Assembly (NCBI GenBank): GCA_003666385.1
Contig: QPIN01000039.1
Location: forward strand, 1-36,312
Direction: 5' to 3'
Source: Methylococcales symbiont of Hymedesmia sp. n. MRB-2018
GTDB taxonomy: Bacteria > Pseudomonadota > Gammaproteobacteria > Methylococcales > Methylomonadaceae
Length of the DNA stretch: 36,312 nucleotides
The notes under the pieces are model-generated. The model was not told where the DNA came from, made no database searches, and saw only the letters and a list, made by a program, of their open reading frames with translations. Position 1 is the first letter of the stretch. Each line of letters starts with the position of its first letter. Positions 23,773-32,808 of the stretch are shown here, piece by piece. The translations under genes were made by a program, and so were the position numbers.

Positions 23773-24619
23773 GGATAAAATAAAAGAACGCCTAGATAAT
23801 TGTAAGCATTATCAAAAGTTTGATGCTTATAAAGCTAAAGTCCTTGCTCTGGCAAATGATAGTTTGGAAAAAACAATTGCCATTGCTTTTTCACTCTGTT
23901 TTGTTTGTGCAATTCTAGTTTCGTTTGCGGCAGTTGCATTAAGACCGTTGCAAATAGAAAACAAAATGATGGACATGAAAAAGAATATTCTTGATGTTGC
24001 TGGTTTGCTTGAGGACGATACGGACATTCATCAAGCTTTTGCTAGTCAGATCGAAGAAAAGTTGATTAATATTGAAACGGGTGAGTATGTTGATGGTATA
24101 GATGTGGCACTGTACGATCAGAGAAAAGCCGCCAAGGATCCTGCACAAAACATAATCTTAAAGCGCGAACAAGACATTGCCAGCATTAAAAAGAAGGCTA
24201 AAATTGCCAAAGTTTATCTGGTTAAAAATGTGGGAGTGATTGAATCCATCATACTTCCCATGCATGGTTATGGGCTATGGTCTACTATGTACGGCTTTTT
24301 AGCTTTAGAGGCGGACGGTCAAACAGTGAAAAGTATTAACTTTTATGATCAGGCGGAAACTCCAGGCTTGGGCGGTGAAGTTGTCAATCCTAACTGGCGT
24401 GCGTTATGGAATGGTAAGAAGGTTTATAATGAAACAGGTGAACCAGTATTGAAATTGATTAAAGGTATTGTTGATACCAATAAAGCAGGTTCTGAATTTC
24501 AAGTAGATGGTTTGGCGGGTGCTACTCTCACCAGTAATGGTGTGAGTAATTTAGTTAAATACTGGATGAGTGTAGAAGGTTTTGCACCTTATCTGGATAA
24601 GATTAGAAAAGAGGGATAG
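23765..24619 (+). CDS. nqrC: Na+-translocating NADH:quinone reductase subunit C
   Basis: NqrC is anchored by one N-terminal helix (residues ~36-58) with a periplasmic domain that carries covalent FMN. The attachment motif [13 protein letters not shown] (247-259) places FMN on T254. The segment [13 protein letters not shown] is typical. The protein has 284 residues, with about 25 charged residues ([15 protein letters not shown]...) before the helix; Vibrio NqrC begins close to the helix. AAGG lies 10 nt before this ATG inside nqrB, and there is no other Met before the helix, so the extension is probably real. Confidence 0.94.
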   Translation: MYKDKIKERLDNCKHYQKFDAYKAKVLALANDSLEKTIAIAFSLCFVCAILVSFAAVALRPLQIENKMMDMKKNILDVAGLLEDDTDIHQAFASQIEEKLINIETGEYVDGIDVALYDQRKAAKDPAQNIILKREQDIASIKKKAKIAKVYLVKNVGVIESIILPMHGYGLWSTMYGFLALEADGQTVKSINFYDQAETPGLGGEVVNPNWRALWNGKKVYNETGEPVLKLIKGIVDTNKAGSEFQVDGLAGATLTSNGVSNLVKYWMSVEGFAPYLDKIRKEG

Positions 24620-24624
24620 CTGTC

Positions 24625-25305
24625 ATGAGTGCTATTTTAAATAGTGAAACACAAAAGGTATTGACGGATCCGTTAGTCAATAACAATCCGGTTACTTTAC
24701 AAGTATTAGGTATTTGCTCGGCTTTGGCTGTCACATCGCAAATGTCAACATCGTTGATTATGGCCTTGGCTTTAACGTCGGTAACGGCTTGTTCAAGTGC
24801 GGCTATCAGTTCAATAAGAAACCATATTCCTGGAAGCATTCGTATTATTGTACAAATGACCATTATTGCATCCTTAGTGATTGTAGTTGATCAAGTCTTG
24901 AAGGCTTTTGTTTATGATGTCAGCAAGCAACTCTCTGTGTTTGTTGGCTTGATTATTACTAACTGTATTGTGATGGGGCGTGCAGAAGCCTACGCCATGA
25001 AAAACCCGCCCTTCGAAAGTTTTATGGATGGGATGGGTAATGGTTTGGGTTATAGCTTGATTCTAATTATTGTTGCTTTCTTTAGAGAGCTGTTTGGATC
25101 GGGTAAATTATTAGGTATAGAAATTTTTCCATTAACTAAAGATGGTGGTTGGTATGATCCTAATGGCTTAATGTTATTACCACCAAGTGCTTTTTTTATT
25201 ATAGGCATTATTATTTGGTCTTTCCGTCAGTGGAAACCTGAACAAAATGAAGCTGCGGATTTTAAAATTATGGCTATTTCTCATGGTGAAGGAGGGCATC
25301 ACTAA
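24625..25305 (+). CDS. nqrD: Na+-translocating NADH:quinone reductase subunit D
   Basis: This integral membrane subunit has 226 residues and about six helices. C31 ([10 protein letters not shown]) and C114 ([12 protein letters not shown]) sit at the inverted half-helix positions. In known structures these ligate an intramembrane 2Fe-2S centre together with two NqrE cysteines. It starts 5 nt after nqrC and shares one base with the nqrE start. The C-terminal tail EGGHH is polar, as in most NqrD proteins. Confidence 0.95.
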   Translation: MSAILNSETQKVLTDPLVNNNPVTLQVLGICSALAVTSQMSTSLIMALALTSVTACSSAAISSIRNHIPGSIRIIVQMTIIASLVIVVDQVLKAFVYDVSKQLSVFVGLIITNCIVMGRAEAYAMKNPPFESFMDGMGNGLGYSLILIIVAFFRELFGSGKLLGIEIFPLTKDGGWYDPNGLMLLPPSAFFIIGIIIWSFRQWKPEQNEAADFKIMAISHGEGGHH

Positions 25306-25913
25306 TGGAAGCTTATGTTAGTTTATTTATCAAGGCGGTATTTGTTGAGAACCTAGCCTTAGCCTTCTTTTTGGGTATGTGTACCTTCTTAGCTGTTTCT
25401 AAAAAAATATCAACAGCGATGGGCTTAGGTGTTGCTGTGATGGTGGTGCAGGTGATTACGGTACCAGCTAATAACATTATCTACCATGCCTTGTTAAAAG
25501 AAGATGCTTTAGCATGGATGGGGATTACGGGTGTTGATCTTAGTTTTCTTGCATTACTAAGTTGTATCGGAATGATTGCAGCTTTAGTACAAATTCTGGA
25601 GATGATTTTGGATAAATTCTTCCCCGCTTTGTATCATGCTTTAGGTGTGTTTCTACCATTAATTACCGTTAACTGCGCCATCCTGGGTGGAAGTCTGTTT
25701 ATGATTGAACGTGATTATGACCTAATGGAAAGTGTTGTTTATGGTGTTGGTAGTGGTTTTGGCTGGGCATTAGCCATTACCGTGATGGCGGGTGTAAGAG
25801 AAAAACTAAAATACAGTGATATCCCCGCTGGCTTGGAGGGTTTGGGAATCACATTTATTAGTGCAGGTCTGATGTCACTCGGCTTCATGGCCTTTTCTGG
25901 AATTCAACTGTAG
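25305..25913 (+). CDS. nqrE: Na+-translocating NADH:quinone reductase subunit E
   Basis: This 202-residue integral membrane subunit is homologous to NqrD in inverted topology. C26 ([13 protein letters not shown]) and C124 ([10 protein letters not shown]) provide the other two ligands of the intramembrane iron-sulfur centre. The family segments [10 protein letters not shown] and LGGSLFM are present. GAAGGAGGG lies in the end of nqrD before the ATG. Confidence 0.95.
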   Translation: MEAYVSLFIKAVFVENLALAFFLGMCTFLAVSKKISTAMGLGVAVMVVQVITVPANNIIYHALLKEDALAWMGITGVDLSFLALLSCIGMIAALVQILEMILDKFFPALYHALGVFLPLITVNCAILGGSLFMIERDYDLMESVVYGVGSGFGWALAITVMAGVREKLKYSDIPAGLEGLGITFISAGLMSLGFMAFSGIQL

Positions 25914-25923
25914 GAATTTAATA

Positions 25924-27144
25924 ATGCTTGAAATTATACTAGGGGTCATAGTATTCACGATAATCGTGATTGTGCTGGTATTTGTTATTATCGGTGCTAA
26001 AAGCAAATTAGTAGCCTCTGGCGATGTTGAAATTCTAATCAATAACGAAAAGAAGATTTATGTGCCAGTGGGAGTAAAGCTTCTGACAGCATTAGCGGAT
26101 GCTAATTTATTTGTACCCTCTGCCTGTGGTGGCGGTGGTACTTGTGCACAATGCAGAGTAAAAATTCATTCAGGTGGAGGTGAAATTCTACCCACAGAAT
26201 TAACGCATATCACTAAACGTGAAGCGGCAGAAGGTGAACGCCTATCATGTCAGGTTTCTGTAAAACATGACATGAAGATAGAAGTTGAAGATAGTGTTTT
26301 CGGGGTTAAAAAATGGGAATGTACGGTTAAATCTAATAGCAATGTAGCTACCTTTATTAAGGAGTTAGTACTTGATTTGCCGAAAGGTGAAGTGATTGAT
26401 TATCGTGCAGGTGGATATATACAAATAGAATGTCCACCACATATTTCTAAATATGCTGATATGGATATTGAAGAAGAATACCGTGAAGACTGGGATAAAT
26501 TCAATCTATGGCGTTATGCTTCTGATGTAAAAGAGGAAACTTTAAGAGCGTATTCAATGGCATCTTATCCAGAAGAAAAGGAAATTATGCTAAATGTACG
26601 TGTGGCTACACCGCCTCCAGGTGCGTCAGATAGTGTACCTCCAGGCATTATGTCATCGTATATTTTTAATTTAAAACCAGGTGATAAAGCTATTATTTCT
26701 GGGCCTTATGGCGAGTTCTTTGCCAGAGATACTGATGCAGAAATGATATTTGTTGGTGGTGGTGCGGGTATGGCACCCATGAGGTCTCATATCTTTGATC
26801 AACTACGAAGATTGAAATCAACCCGAAAAATGACTTTTTGGTATGGCGCACGTAGTAAACGCGAAATGTTCTATATTGAAGATTTTGATATGCTGGCGCA
26901 AGAAAATGATAATTTCGAATGGCATACGGCATTATCTGATGCATTACCAGAAGATAATTGGAATGGCTATACTGGCTTTATCCACAATGTGTTATTTGAA
27001 GAATACATTAAAGACCATCCAGCACCCGAAGACTGTGAATACTATTTGTGTGGGCCTCCTATCATGAACTCGTCAGTCATTAATATGCTGATTGATAATG
27101 GTGTTGATCCTGAAAATATTATGCTTGATGATTTTGGTGGTTAA
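25924..27144 (+). CDS. nqrF: Na+-translocating NADH:quinone reductase subunit F
   Basis: NqrF is the NADH-oxidising entry subunit. It has an N-terminal membrane helix (residues ~3-25), then a ferredoxin domain with the 2Fe-2S ligands C68, C74, C77 and C109 ([10 protein letters not shown] ... LSCQ). An FAD domain follows with RAYSMAS (208-214), and a NADH domain with [12 protein letters not shown] (278-289) and YLCGPPIMN. It has 406 residues and the conserved C-terminus LDDFGG, so it is complete. It is the last structural gene of the operon. apbE follows after a 108-base gap without a clear terminator. Confidence 0.96.
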   Translation: MLEIILGVIVFTIIVIVLVFVIIGAKSKLVASGDVEILINNEKKIYVPVGVKLLTALADANLFVPSACGGGGTCAQCRVKIHSGGGEILPTELTHITKREAAEGERLSCQVSVKHDMKIEVEDSVFGVKKWECTVKSNSNVATFIKELVLDLPKGEVIDYRAGGYIQIECPPHISKYADMDIEEEYREDWDKFNLWRYASDVKEETLRAYSMASYPEEKEIMLNVRVATPPPGASDSVPPGIMSSYIFNLKPGDKAIISGPYGEFFARDTDAEMIFVGGGAGMAPMRSHIFDQLRRLKSTRKMTFWYGARSKREMFYIEDFDMLAQENDNFEWHTALSDALPEDNWNGYTGFIHNVLFEEYIKDHPAPEDCEYYLCGPPIMNSSVINMLIDNGVDPENIMLDDFGG

Positions 27145-27252
27145 TATTATTTGAATGATTTATCTGCAAGCCTGGTTTTAGCTTTTCAGACAAGTTTCAA
27201 TATGCCATCAATATAGAGTGAAACAACAAAATTTTTCAGTAAATAATGTGTA

Positions 27253-28308
27253 GTGAATAATACTTTAATTGCTGTTGTCTTCTTTTTATTTTTTGTTGCT
27301 TGTGAGCAAACAAGTAGCAATAAAACGTATCCATTGCATCTTTCTGATGCAATTATGGGTACGCGTTACACAATCAAAGTAACGTCAATTCCGAGTGCAA
27401 TAAATAAAGCTGAGCTCAGCACTCAAATTAGAAATCTATTAAGTAAAATAGATAAGAAAATGTCAACTTACAGACAAGATTCTGAGTTATCCCAATTTAA
27501 CAAAAGCCAATCTATAGCGTGGCAAAGTATTTCCCCGTCTTTATTTGTGGTTCTAAGTGAAGCCAAAAAAATCCATCAACTTACGCAGGGAGCTTTTGAT
27601 ATTACAGTAGGTGGTTTGGTGAATTTATGGGGGTTTGGATCTGACCCAATGACTCAAATAGCAGTAGAAGATTCGGAAATTGATGTAGCACTGAATAGTG
27701 TGGGATCAAACTTTTTGCAGTTGGATAAAAATAATCAAAAAATAAAAAAAGATATCCCTGATTTATATTTAGATTTATCGGCTATAGCAAAAGGATATGC
27801 GGTAGATTTGGTGGGAGAGTTGTTAGAAGCACATGAAATTGTTGATTACATGGTTGAAATAGGTGGCGAGTTAAGACTGAGGGGGGGGAATGCGAATAAT
27901 CAGTCTTGGCGCATTGCAATAGAAAAGCCAACTGCTGAAGCACGTATGATTCAAAAGGTTTTACCTTTAAGTAATATTTCTTTAGCAACATCGGGAGACT
28001 ATAGGAATTATTTTGAAGTAGATGGTGTGCGTTTTTCTCATTCAATTGATCCACGGACGGGAAAACCGATTACACATAAACTGGCATCAGTTACGATATT
28101 GAGTGATACTACAATAGTGGCAGATGCGTTAGCGACTGCCTTAATGGTTTTAGGCTCTGATGAAGGTTACAAGCTCGCAGAAAGAGAAAATATTGCAGCT
28201 TTGTTTATTATAAAAGTCACAGAGGGTTTTGTGGAAAAAGCGACACCCGCATTTGAGAAAAAATTAAAAAGAGACAATGCGATGAATAAAATTAGACATG
28301 GCTATTAA
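27253..28308 (+). CDS. apbE: FAD:protein FMN transferase ApbE (lipoprotein)
   Basis: ApbE attaches FMN covalently to threonine in NqrB and NqrC, using FAD and Mg2+. The 351-residue protein starts at GTG 27253; the only nearby ATG is followed by an early stop. It has a lipoprotein signal with FFVAC (lipidated Cys ~17), so it is probably tethered outside the cytoplasmic membrane, where NqrC's FMN domain lies. Hallmarks are MGTRYTIKV, DLSAIAKGYAVDLV, VEIGGELRLRG, HSIDPRTGKPI and VADALATALMVLG. Its position right after nqrF matches its job. No strong Shine-Dalgarno sequence is seen. Confidence 0.93.
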   Translation: MNNTLIAVVFFLFFVACEQTSSNKTYPLHLSDAIMGTRYTIKVTSIPSAINKAELSTQIRNLLSKIDKKMSTYRQDSELSQFNKSQSIAWQSISPSLFVVLSEAKKIHQLTQGAFDITVGGLVNLWGFGSDPMTQIAVEDSEIDVALNSVGSNFLQLDKNNQKIKKDIPDLYLDLSAIAKGYAVDLVGELLEAHEIVDYMVEIGGELRLRGGNANNQSWRIAIEKPTAEARMIQKVLPLSNISLATSGDYRNYFEVDGVRFSHSIDPRTGKPITHKLASVTILSDTTIVADALATALMVLGSDEGYKLAERENIAALFIIKVTEGFVEKATPAFEKKLKRDNAMNKIRHGY

Positions 28309-28347
28309 TACCATGAAATTAAATATTTAAAATTTAGGTAATAGACT

Positions 28348-28557
28348 ATGAGTTATTTTTTAGTTACTTTTGCATTTATGCTAATAATTATGGCTATTAT
28401 GGCAGTGGGTGTAATGTTTGGAAGTCGTGCAATTAAAGGGTCTTGCGGTGGTGCAGCCAATGGTAGCTGTGTCTGTGTTGAAAAATGTGATAAAAGAAAG
28501 AAATTGGATGCTGAAAAAGAAGCATCTGAACTGACTGTTTCAATAGTTAAACCTTAA
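28348..28557 (+). CDS. nqrM: Na+-NQR maturation protein NqrM
   Basis: This 69-residue protein has one N-terminal membrane helix (residues ~4-24) and four cysteines, GSCGG (C33) and CVCVEKC (C41, C43, C47). This is the NqrM (DUF539) pattern. NqrM is needed to assemble the Na+-NQR, probably by helping deliver iron for the NqrD/NqrE cysteine centre. It sits after apbE, as in Vibrio-type nqr operons. Confidence 0.9.
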   Translation: MSYFLVTFAFMLIIMAIMAVGVMFGSRAIKGSCGGAANGSCVCVEKCDKRKKLDAEKEASELTVSIVKP

Positions 28558-28635
28558 ACCTTGTATCCTGTATATGAAAGTTGGATGGTAGTGAAATATC
28601 AATTATTAATTGTAAGTTAAAATTGGAGATGTATT

Positions 28636-29028
28636 ATGCTAGCTAAAATTACAATCGCTGATTATATGACATCTCATATAATGACTCTAAAACAAGATGC
28701 TGATGTGTCTGTTGCCATTAAGCAATTATTAGATCATAAGATTACAAGTGCTCCTGTACTTGATAGTTCTGGAAAATTTATAGGTATGTTTTCAGAAAAA
28801 GATTGTATGAAAGTAGTGTTGGAAACCTCTTATAATCAAGGAATGAGTGGCATAGTTTCTGATTATATGAGTAAGGATTTATCATCGGTTGGTGCTAAAG
28901 CCAGTATTGTTGATCTAGCAGAAAAGTTTCAGCAATCGAATGTTAGGAGTTATCCTGTTTTTGATGGTAATAATTTGATAGGGATAGTAAGTAGAACAGA
29001 TATTTTGAAAGCATTGGTTTCTATTTGA
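28636..29028 (+). CDS. CBS-domain pair protein
   Basis: This 130-residue protein is made only of two CBS domains: residues ~8-60 (IADYMTSHIMTLKQDADV ... GMFSEKDCMK) and ~70-128 (VSDYMSKDLSSV ... GIVSRTDILKAL). Such pairs bind adenosyl nucleotides and act as energy or signal sensors, but the partner is unknown. A GGAG precedes the ATG by about 7 nt. It follows nqrM by 78 bases and may or may not belong to the same transcript. Confidence 0.85.
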   Translation: MLAKITIADYMTSHIMTLKQDADVSVAIKQLLDHKITSAPVLDSSGKFIGMFSEKDCMKVVLETSYNQGMSGIVSDYMSKDLSSVGAKASIVDLAEKFQQSNVRSYPVFDGNNLIGIVSRTDILKALVSI

Positions 29029-29080
29029 ATGACAAGTAGAGTCAGTCAAAATTATTCATAACGCACTGTTCAGTATTCAA

Positions 29081-30505
29081 ATGCAATCTGAAAAACCGAG
29101 CTTCTATTGGCATGACTATGAAACCTGGGGTTTGTCACCTAGTTTAGACAGGCCCTCACAGTTTGCAGGGTTACGCACAGATTTAGATTTAAATATTATC
29201 GGGCAAGCCGATATGTTTTATTGTAAATTGAGTGACGATTATCTTCCTGACCCAGAAGCAGTGCTGGTAACGGGTATTTCACCAAAGATAACTCAATCTG
29301 AAGGCTTGCCTGAGTTTGAGTTTGTGCAAAGAATAAATCAACATTTTTCTCAAATAAATAGCTGTGTGCTTGGCTATAACAATATCCGCTTTGATGACGA
29401 GTTTACTAGAAATATTTTTTATAGAAACTTTTATGATCCTTATGAGCATAGCTGGAAAAATGGAAACTCAAGATGGGATATTATTGACCTGGTTCGAGCA
29501 ACTTATGCTTTAAGACCAGAGGGCATAACGTGGCCAAAAGACGAATTTGATTTACCCAGTTTTCGTTTGCAATCATTAACTGAAGCAAATGAAATTAGTC
29601 ACCAGCAAGCTCACGATGCAATGTCCGATGTTTACGCTACAATTGCAATTGCTAAATTAATCAAAGATAAAGCGCCAAAGCTTTTTAAGTATTATTTTGA
29701 CTTGAGAAATAAAAATAATGTTAAAGCTTTAATTAACTGTGGATTAATGCAGCCATTAGTGCATGTTTCTGGCATGTTTGGAGCGGTTAGAGCCAATATT
29801 TCTTTGGTGGCTCCTATTGTATGGCATCCGACTAATACAAATGCAGTAGTCGTGGTTGATCTATTGCAAGATATATCCCCTTTACTGGACTTATCGAGCG
29901 ATGAAATTAGAACCAGGTTGTACACTAAAAAAGAGTACTTAGAGGGTGAATTAGCTATTCCGTTAAAGTTGGTACATATTAATAAATGTCCCTTTCTAGC
30001 TATTGAAAAAGTATTATCAGCCCAAAATGTAGACCGTTTAGGTATTGATAAAGCAATCAGTCAAAAAAACCTAGAAACTCTTAAAAATAATTCAAAAATT
30101 GTTGATGTAATTGCAGAGGTATTCCAGCAAGAAAGAAAATTTGATAATAAAGGGAATGTAGATGCAATGATATATGATGGTTTTTTCTCACATAAGGATA
30201 AGGTGGTTTGTGAAAAAATCAGAAATGCATCGACAGAAGATCTCACTAACATAAAATTCACAATGTCAGATTCGCGTTTTAAAGAATTGTTTTTTAGGTA
30301 TCGTGCAAGAAATTTCCCCCAATCATTAACTAATGTGGAACAACAATGCTGGGAAAATTATAGGCAAGCTATTTTTGCTGAGAAAAAAGAAAATTATTTT
30401 AAGGTATTAAATACGCATTTGAGTGAATATCAATCCGAAAAACAAAAACATAGTGCTTTGTTTGATTTGCATAGATATGTAGAATCAATAACTGGAATTA
30501 ATTGA
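29081..30505 (+). CDS. sbcB: Exodeoxyribonuclease I
   Basis: This 474-residue single-strand 3'-5' exonuclease takes part in recombination and mismatch repair. The DnaQ-like catalytic signature DYET (D12, E14) is in SFYWHDYETWG. It continues with YNNIRFDDEF (Exo II) and HDAMSDVYATIAIAK (Exo III, HxAxxD). SWKNGNSRWDIIDLVRATYA and PEGITWP are ExoI hallmarks. The length matches E. coli ExoI (475). No Shine-Dalgarno sequence is clear. Upstream is the CBS gene (52-nt gap). Confidence 0.95.
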   Translation: MQSEKPSFYWHDYETWGLSPSLDRPSQFAGLRTDLDLNIIGQADMFYCKLSDDYLPDPEAVLVTGISPKITQSEGLPEFEFVQRINQHFSQINSCVLGYNNIRFDDEFTRNIFYRNFYDPYEHSWKNGNSRWDIIDLVRATYALRPEGITWPKDEFDLPSFRLQSLTEANEISHQQAHDAMSDVYATIAIAKLIKDKAPKLFKYYFDLRNKNNVKALINCGLMQPLVHVSGMFGAVRANISLVAPIVWHPTNTNAVVVVDLLQDISPLLDLSSDEIRTRLYTKKEYLEGELAIPLKLVHINKCPFLAIEKVLSAQNVDRLGIDKAISQKNLETLKNNSKIVDVIAEVFQQERKFDNKGNVDAMIYDGFFSHKDKVVCEKIRNASTEDLTNIKFTMSDSRFKELFFRYRARNFPQSLTNVEQQCWENYRQAIFAEKKENYFKVLNTHLSEYQSEKQKHSALFDLHRYVESITGIN

Positions 30506-30680
30506 GTCACCTGAAGACTGGAGTGCTGCATTTGGTAATGTAGAAACTGATGATTTAGGCTATTCAGACACAGACAAACATATAAACCCAGATCAGGAAA
30601 TTATCACTATTTTGCGATTTAAAAGCCTATTTATTTTGGGTATTATTGTGCATTCATTATTTAAGGGTAGCGAATCATGA
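30492..30680 (+). CDS. Possible small overlapping frame between sbcB and the P-loop gene
   Basis: An open frame of 62 codons without an ATG begins around CTG 30492 inside the sbcB end and stops at 30678-30680, overlapping the next ATG as ATGA. It reads PEDWSAAFGNVETDDLGYSD, then an acidic stretch and a hydrophobic end (KSLFILGIIVHSLF). The ATGA overlap suggests coupling to the P-loop gene, but without a normal start it may be a truncated gene or chance. The family is unknown. Confidence 0.25.
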   Translation: MELIESPEDWSAAFGNVETDDLGYSDTDKHINPDQEIITILRFKSLFILGIIVHSLFKGSES

Positions 30681-31516
30681 AAATGAGTCCACAACAATTT
30701 TTGGACTGGGAGTCCAAGAGTATTACTTTGCTTGCTATGTCGGGTGCAGGTAAAACTACTTTAGCCAATAAACTACCCAAAGATAAATGGTTTCACTATT
30801 CAGTTGACTACCGAATAGGGACAAAATACCTAGGCGAAGCTATTTTAGATAATATAAAACGCCAGGCTATGGACGTGCCTTTTCTAAAAAAACTATTGTT
30901 ATCTGATTCTATTTATATTCATAACAATATTACGGTTGATAATTTAGCACCAGTATCCAGTTTTCTTGGCAAATTAGGTAATCCCGAACAAGATGGGTTG
31001 TCACTGAAAGAATTTAAACGTAGGCAGGCATTACATTTTCAAGCAGAAGTCGCTGCGCTTAATGATGTTCCTAATTTTATTCATAAAGCAGAAGATATTT
31101 ATGGTTACAAACATTTTTTGAATGATGCTGGAGGCAGTGTTTGTGAGCTGAACAGATCCGATGTATTAGAAACACTGGCAAAAAACACCCTGATTATTTA
31201 TATTAAAATCCCTCCTTCTTTGCAACAAACTATTATTAGTCGTGCCAAAATCAATCCTAAACCGCTGTATTACAGAGAAGCTTTTTTAGATAAAAAGCTG
31301 GCAGAATATATGGATAAGCATCAATGTAATAGTAGCAGCTTAATATCACCTGATGATTTTGTCTCCTGGGTTTTCCCTGAATTATTTAAATCTCGTATTC
31401 CTCGTTATCAAGCCATTGCTGATCAGTATGGCTATACCATCAATGCAAATGAGGTAGCAAAAGTGACTAATGAAGCGGATTTTATGCAGCTTATTGCTGA
31501 TGCCGTAGCCAATTAG
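30677..31516 (+). CDS. P-loop NTPase, kinase-like, linked to metA
   Basis: This 279-residue soluble protein has an N-terminal Walker A-like loop, LLAMSGAGKTTLANKLP (K26, T27); the first Gly is replaced by Ala. The fold resembles small nucleoside or shikimate-type kinases, and VDYRIGTKYLGEAI may be a substrate-binding region. IIYIKIPPSLQQTIISRA looks like a lid/LID-arm part. The stop is 12 nt before metA, so the two are probably one transcript. I recall similar ATPases next to homoserine acyltransferase genes in other gammaproteobacteria, but no function is assigned. Confidence 0.6.
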   Translation: MKMSPQQFLDWESKSITLLAMSGAGKTTLANKLPKDKWFHYSVDYRIGTKYLGEAILDNIKRQAMDVPFLKKLLLSDSIYIHNNITVDNLAPVSSFLGKLGNPEQDGLSLKEFKRRQALHFQAEVAALNDVPNFIHKAEDIYGYKHFLNDAGGSVCELNRSDVLETLAKNTLIIYIKIPPSLQQTIISRAKINPKPLYYREAFLDKKLAEYMDKHQCNSSSLISPDDFVSWVFPELFKSRIPRYQAIADQYGYTINANEVAKVTNEADFMQLIADAVAN

Positions 31517-31528
31517 AAGAGCCATGAT

Positions 31529-32596
31529 ATGCCCCTAGTTGCCCATACCTCATTACCTACTTTTCAACGCCTTGTTGAAGAAGGTGAGGAGATATTGAGC
31601 CCCAATAGAGCTAGTCACCAGCATATTCGAGAGTTGCATATCGGCTTACTCAATATCATGCCTGATGCTGCCCTTGAAGCCACTGAACGACAATTTTTTC
31701 GTCTAGTAGGTGCTTGCAATCAGATTGCACAATTCCATGTTCACCCTTTTACCATTGATGGATTAGAAAGAGGTTCGGAAGCAGTTGCCCATATTGCTAA
31801 ATATTATGAATCTTTTGATCAAATCAAAAATGATGGACTGGACGCTTTAATTATTAGTGGTGCCAATGTCACTCATCATCATTTATCGGAAGAAGATTTT
31901 TGGCAACCTTTAACTGAAGTTTTTGATTGGGCTAAGCAAAATGTCACCTCTATTTTATGTTCCTGTTTAGCGACTCATGCTTTTATTGAATATTGTCATG
32001 GTATTGAGCGCACACCACAGCAGGCAAAACGTTGGGGCGTATTTTCACATAAAGTGTTGGAGCGCACTCATCCTTTAGTTGCTGAAATTAATACCCGATT
32101 TGAGGTTCCTCATTCTCGTTTTAATGAAGTTTATCAACATGATTTGGAAGCCAAAGGACTTAAAATACTAGCTGCAAGTCAAATGGCTGGCGTTCACCTT
32201 GCTGTAAGTGCCGATAATATTCGCGTTGTTTTCTTTCAGGGACATCCAGAATATGATGATGTCAGTTTATTAAAAGAATACAAACGTGAAGTCATACTTT
32301 TTTTTAACGATGAAAGAGATGATTACCCCCCTTTCCCTGAAAACTATTTTGACCAAAAAGCACAACAAATTTTAATTGAATATAAAAAGCATGTTATCTC
32401 AACTAAAAATAATAATAAGGTGCTTGATCCTTTTCCTGAAAATCGCCTTTTAGAATATGTAGATAATACTTGGAGAGATACAGCCAAAGCTGTTTTTAAT
32501 AACTGGTTAGGTAAGGTTTATCAAATTACTAATCAGGATAGACGGCTGCCGTTTATGGAGGGTATTGATCCTGATAATCCCTTAGGCTTAAATTAA
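31529..32596 (+). CDS. metA: Homoserine O-succinyltransferase (MetA-type)
   Basis: MetA carries out the first committed step of methionine synthesis, acylation of L-homoserine. The 355-residue glutaminase-like fold has LLNIMPDAALEATERQFFRL (residues 40-59). The nucleophile Cys is in ILCSCLATHAF (C146), and the catalytic His/Glu pair is in FFQGHPEYD (H239, E241). These are the counterparts of E. coli C142, H235 and E237. The C-terminus extends about 45 residues beyond the E. coli length, including NNWLGKVYQIT. Succinyl- versus acetyl-CoA preference cannot be read with certainty. This is not the unrelated alpha/beta-hydrolase MetX. Confidence 0.9.
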   Translation: MPLVAHTSLPTFQRLVEEGEEILSPNRASHQHIRELHIGLLNIMPDAALEATERQFFRLVGACNQIAQFHVHPFTIDGLERGSEAVAHIAKYYESFDQIKNDGLDALIISGANVTHHHLSEEDFWQPLTEVFDWAKQNVTSILCSCLATHAFIEYCHGIERTPQQAKRWGVFSHKVLERTHPLVAEINTRFEVPHSRFNEVYQHDLEAKGLKILAASQMAGVHLAVSADNIRVVFFQGHPEYDDVSLLKEYKREVILFFNDERDDYPPFPENYFDQKAQQILIEYKKHVISTKNNNKVLDPFPENRLLEYVDNTWRDTAKAVFNNWLGKVYQITNQDRRLPFMEGIDPDNPLGLN

Positions 32597-32625
32597 GGGT
32601 CTATGCCAAGCGTCTAGCCTTTTTT
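32584..32625 (+). terminator. Weak terminator-like structure after metA
   Basis: AGGCT (32584-32588) can pair with AGCCT (32616-32620), which is followed by TTTTT. The loop is long. CCCTTA/TAAGGG (32579-32599) is a competing hairpin over the stop codon. The assignment is weak. Confidence 0.25.
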
Positions 32626-32635
32626 ATCCATTCAT

Positions 32636-32653
32636 GAGTTATGCTGAGGTCTC
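32636..32653 (+). mobile_element. Solo IS end, inverted copy of the IS terminus at 36111
   Basis: GAGTTATGCTGAGGTCTC is the reverse complement of the sequence at 36111-36128 with one mismatch (16 contiguous matching bases). The second copy stands directly upstream of an IS transposase gene. This one has no transposase beside it and lies 40 bases after metA, so it looks like the remaining right end of a deleted IS copy. Confidence 0.45.
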
Positions 32654-32673
32654 ACCATATAATGGGATTAAAA

Positions 32674-32784
32674 TTAATTTACCTTTGACCCATTTAGGAA
32701 TAAGTTTTTAATCTCTTGAATTGGCATCATAAACGTACCACTTAGTTTAACCGAAAAGTGTGTATTTTTTAATTCAAAATACAT
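32674..32784 (-). CDS. Doubtful 36-residue frame downstream of manC
   Basis: A minus-strand frame begins MYFELKNTHFSVKLSGTF and stops just before the solo IS end. It could be the 5' stub of a gene cut by the IS, or chance. No family is recognised. The rest of the 32597-32808 gap holds the terminator-like structure and the IS end. Confidence 0.2.
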   Translation of the reverse strand: MYFELKNTHFSVKLSGTFMMPIQEIKNLFLNGSKVN

Positions 32785-32808
32785 TAAAGCATCAATGAAG
32801 ACTCTAAA

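Noticed and set aside
27782..28054. Minus-strand frame inside apbE
   Set aside because: It is antisense to conserved ApbE motifs and has no support of its own.
31529..32596. MetX-type homoserine acetyltransferase
   Set aside because: MetX is an alpha/beta hydrolase with a Ser nucleophile. This protein has the MetA Cys-His-Glu motifs.
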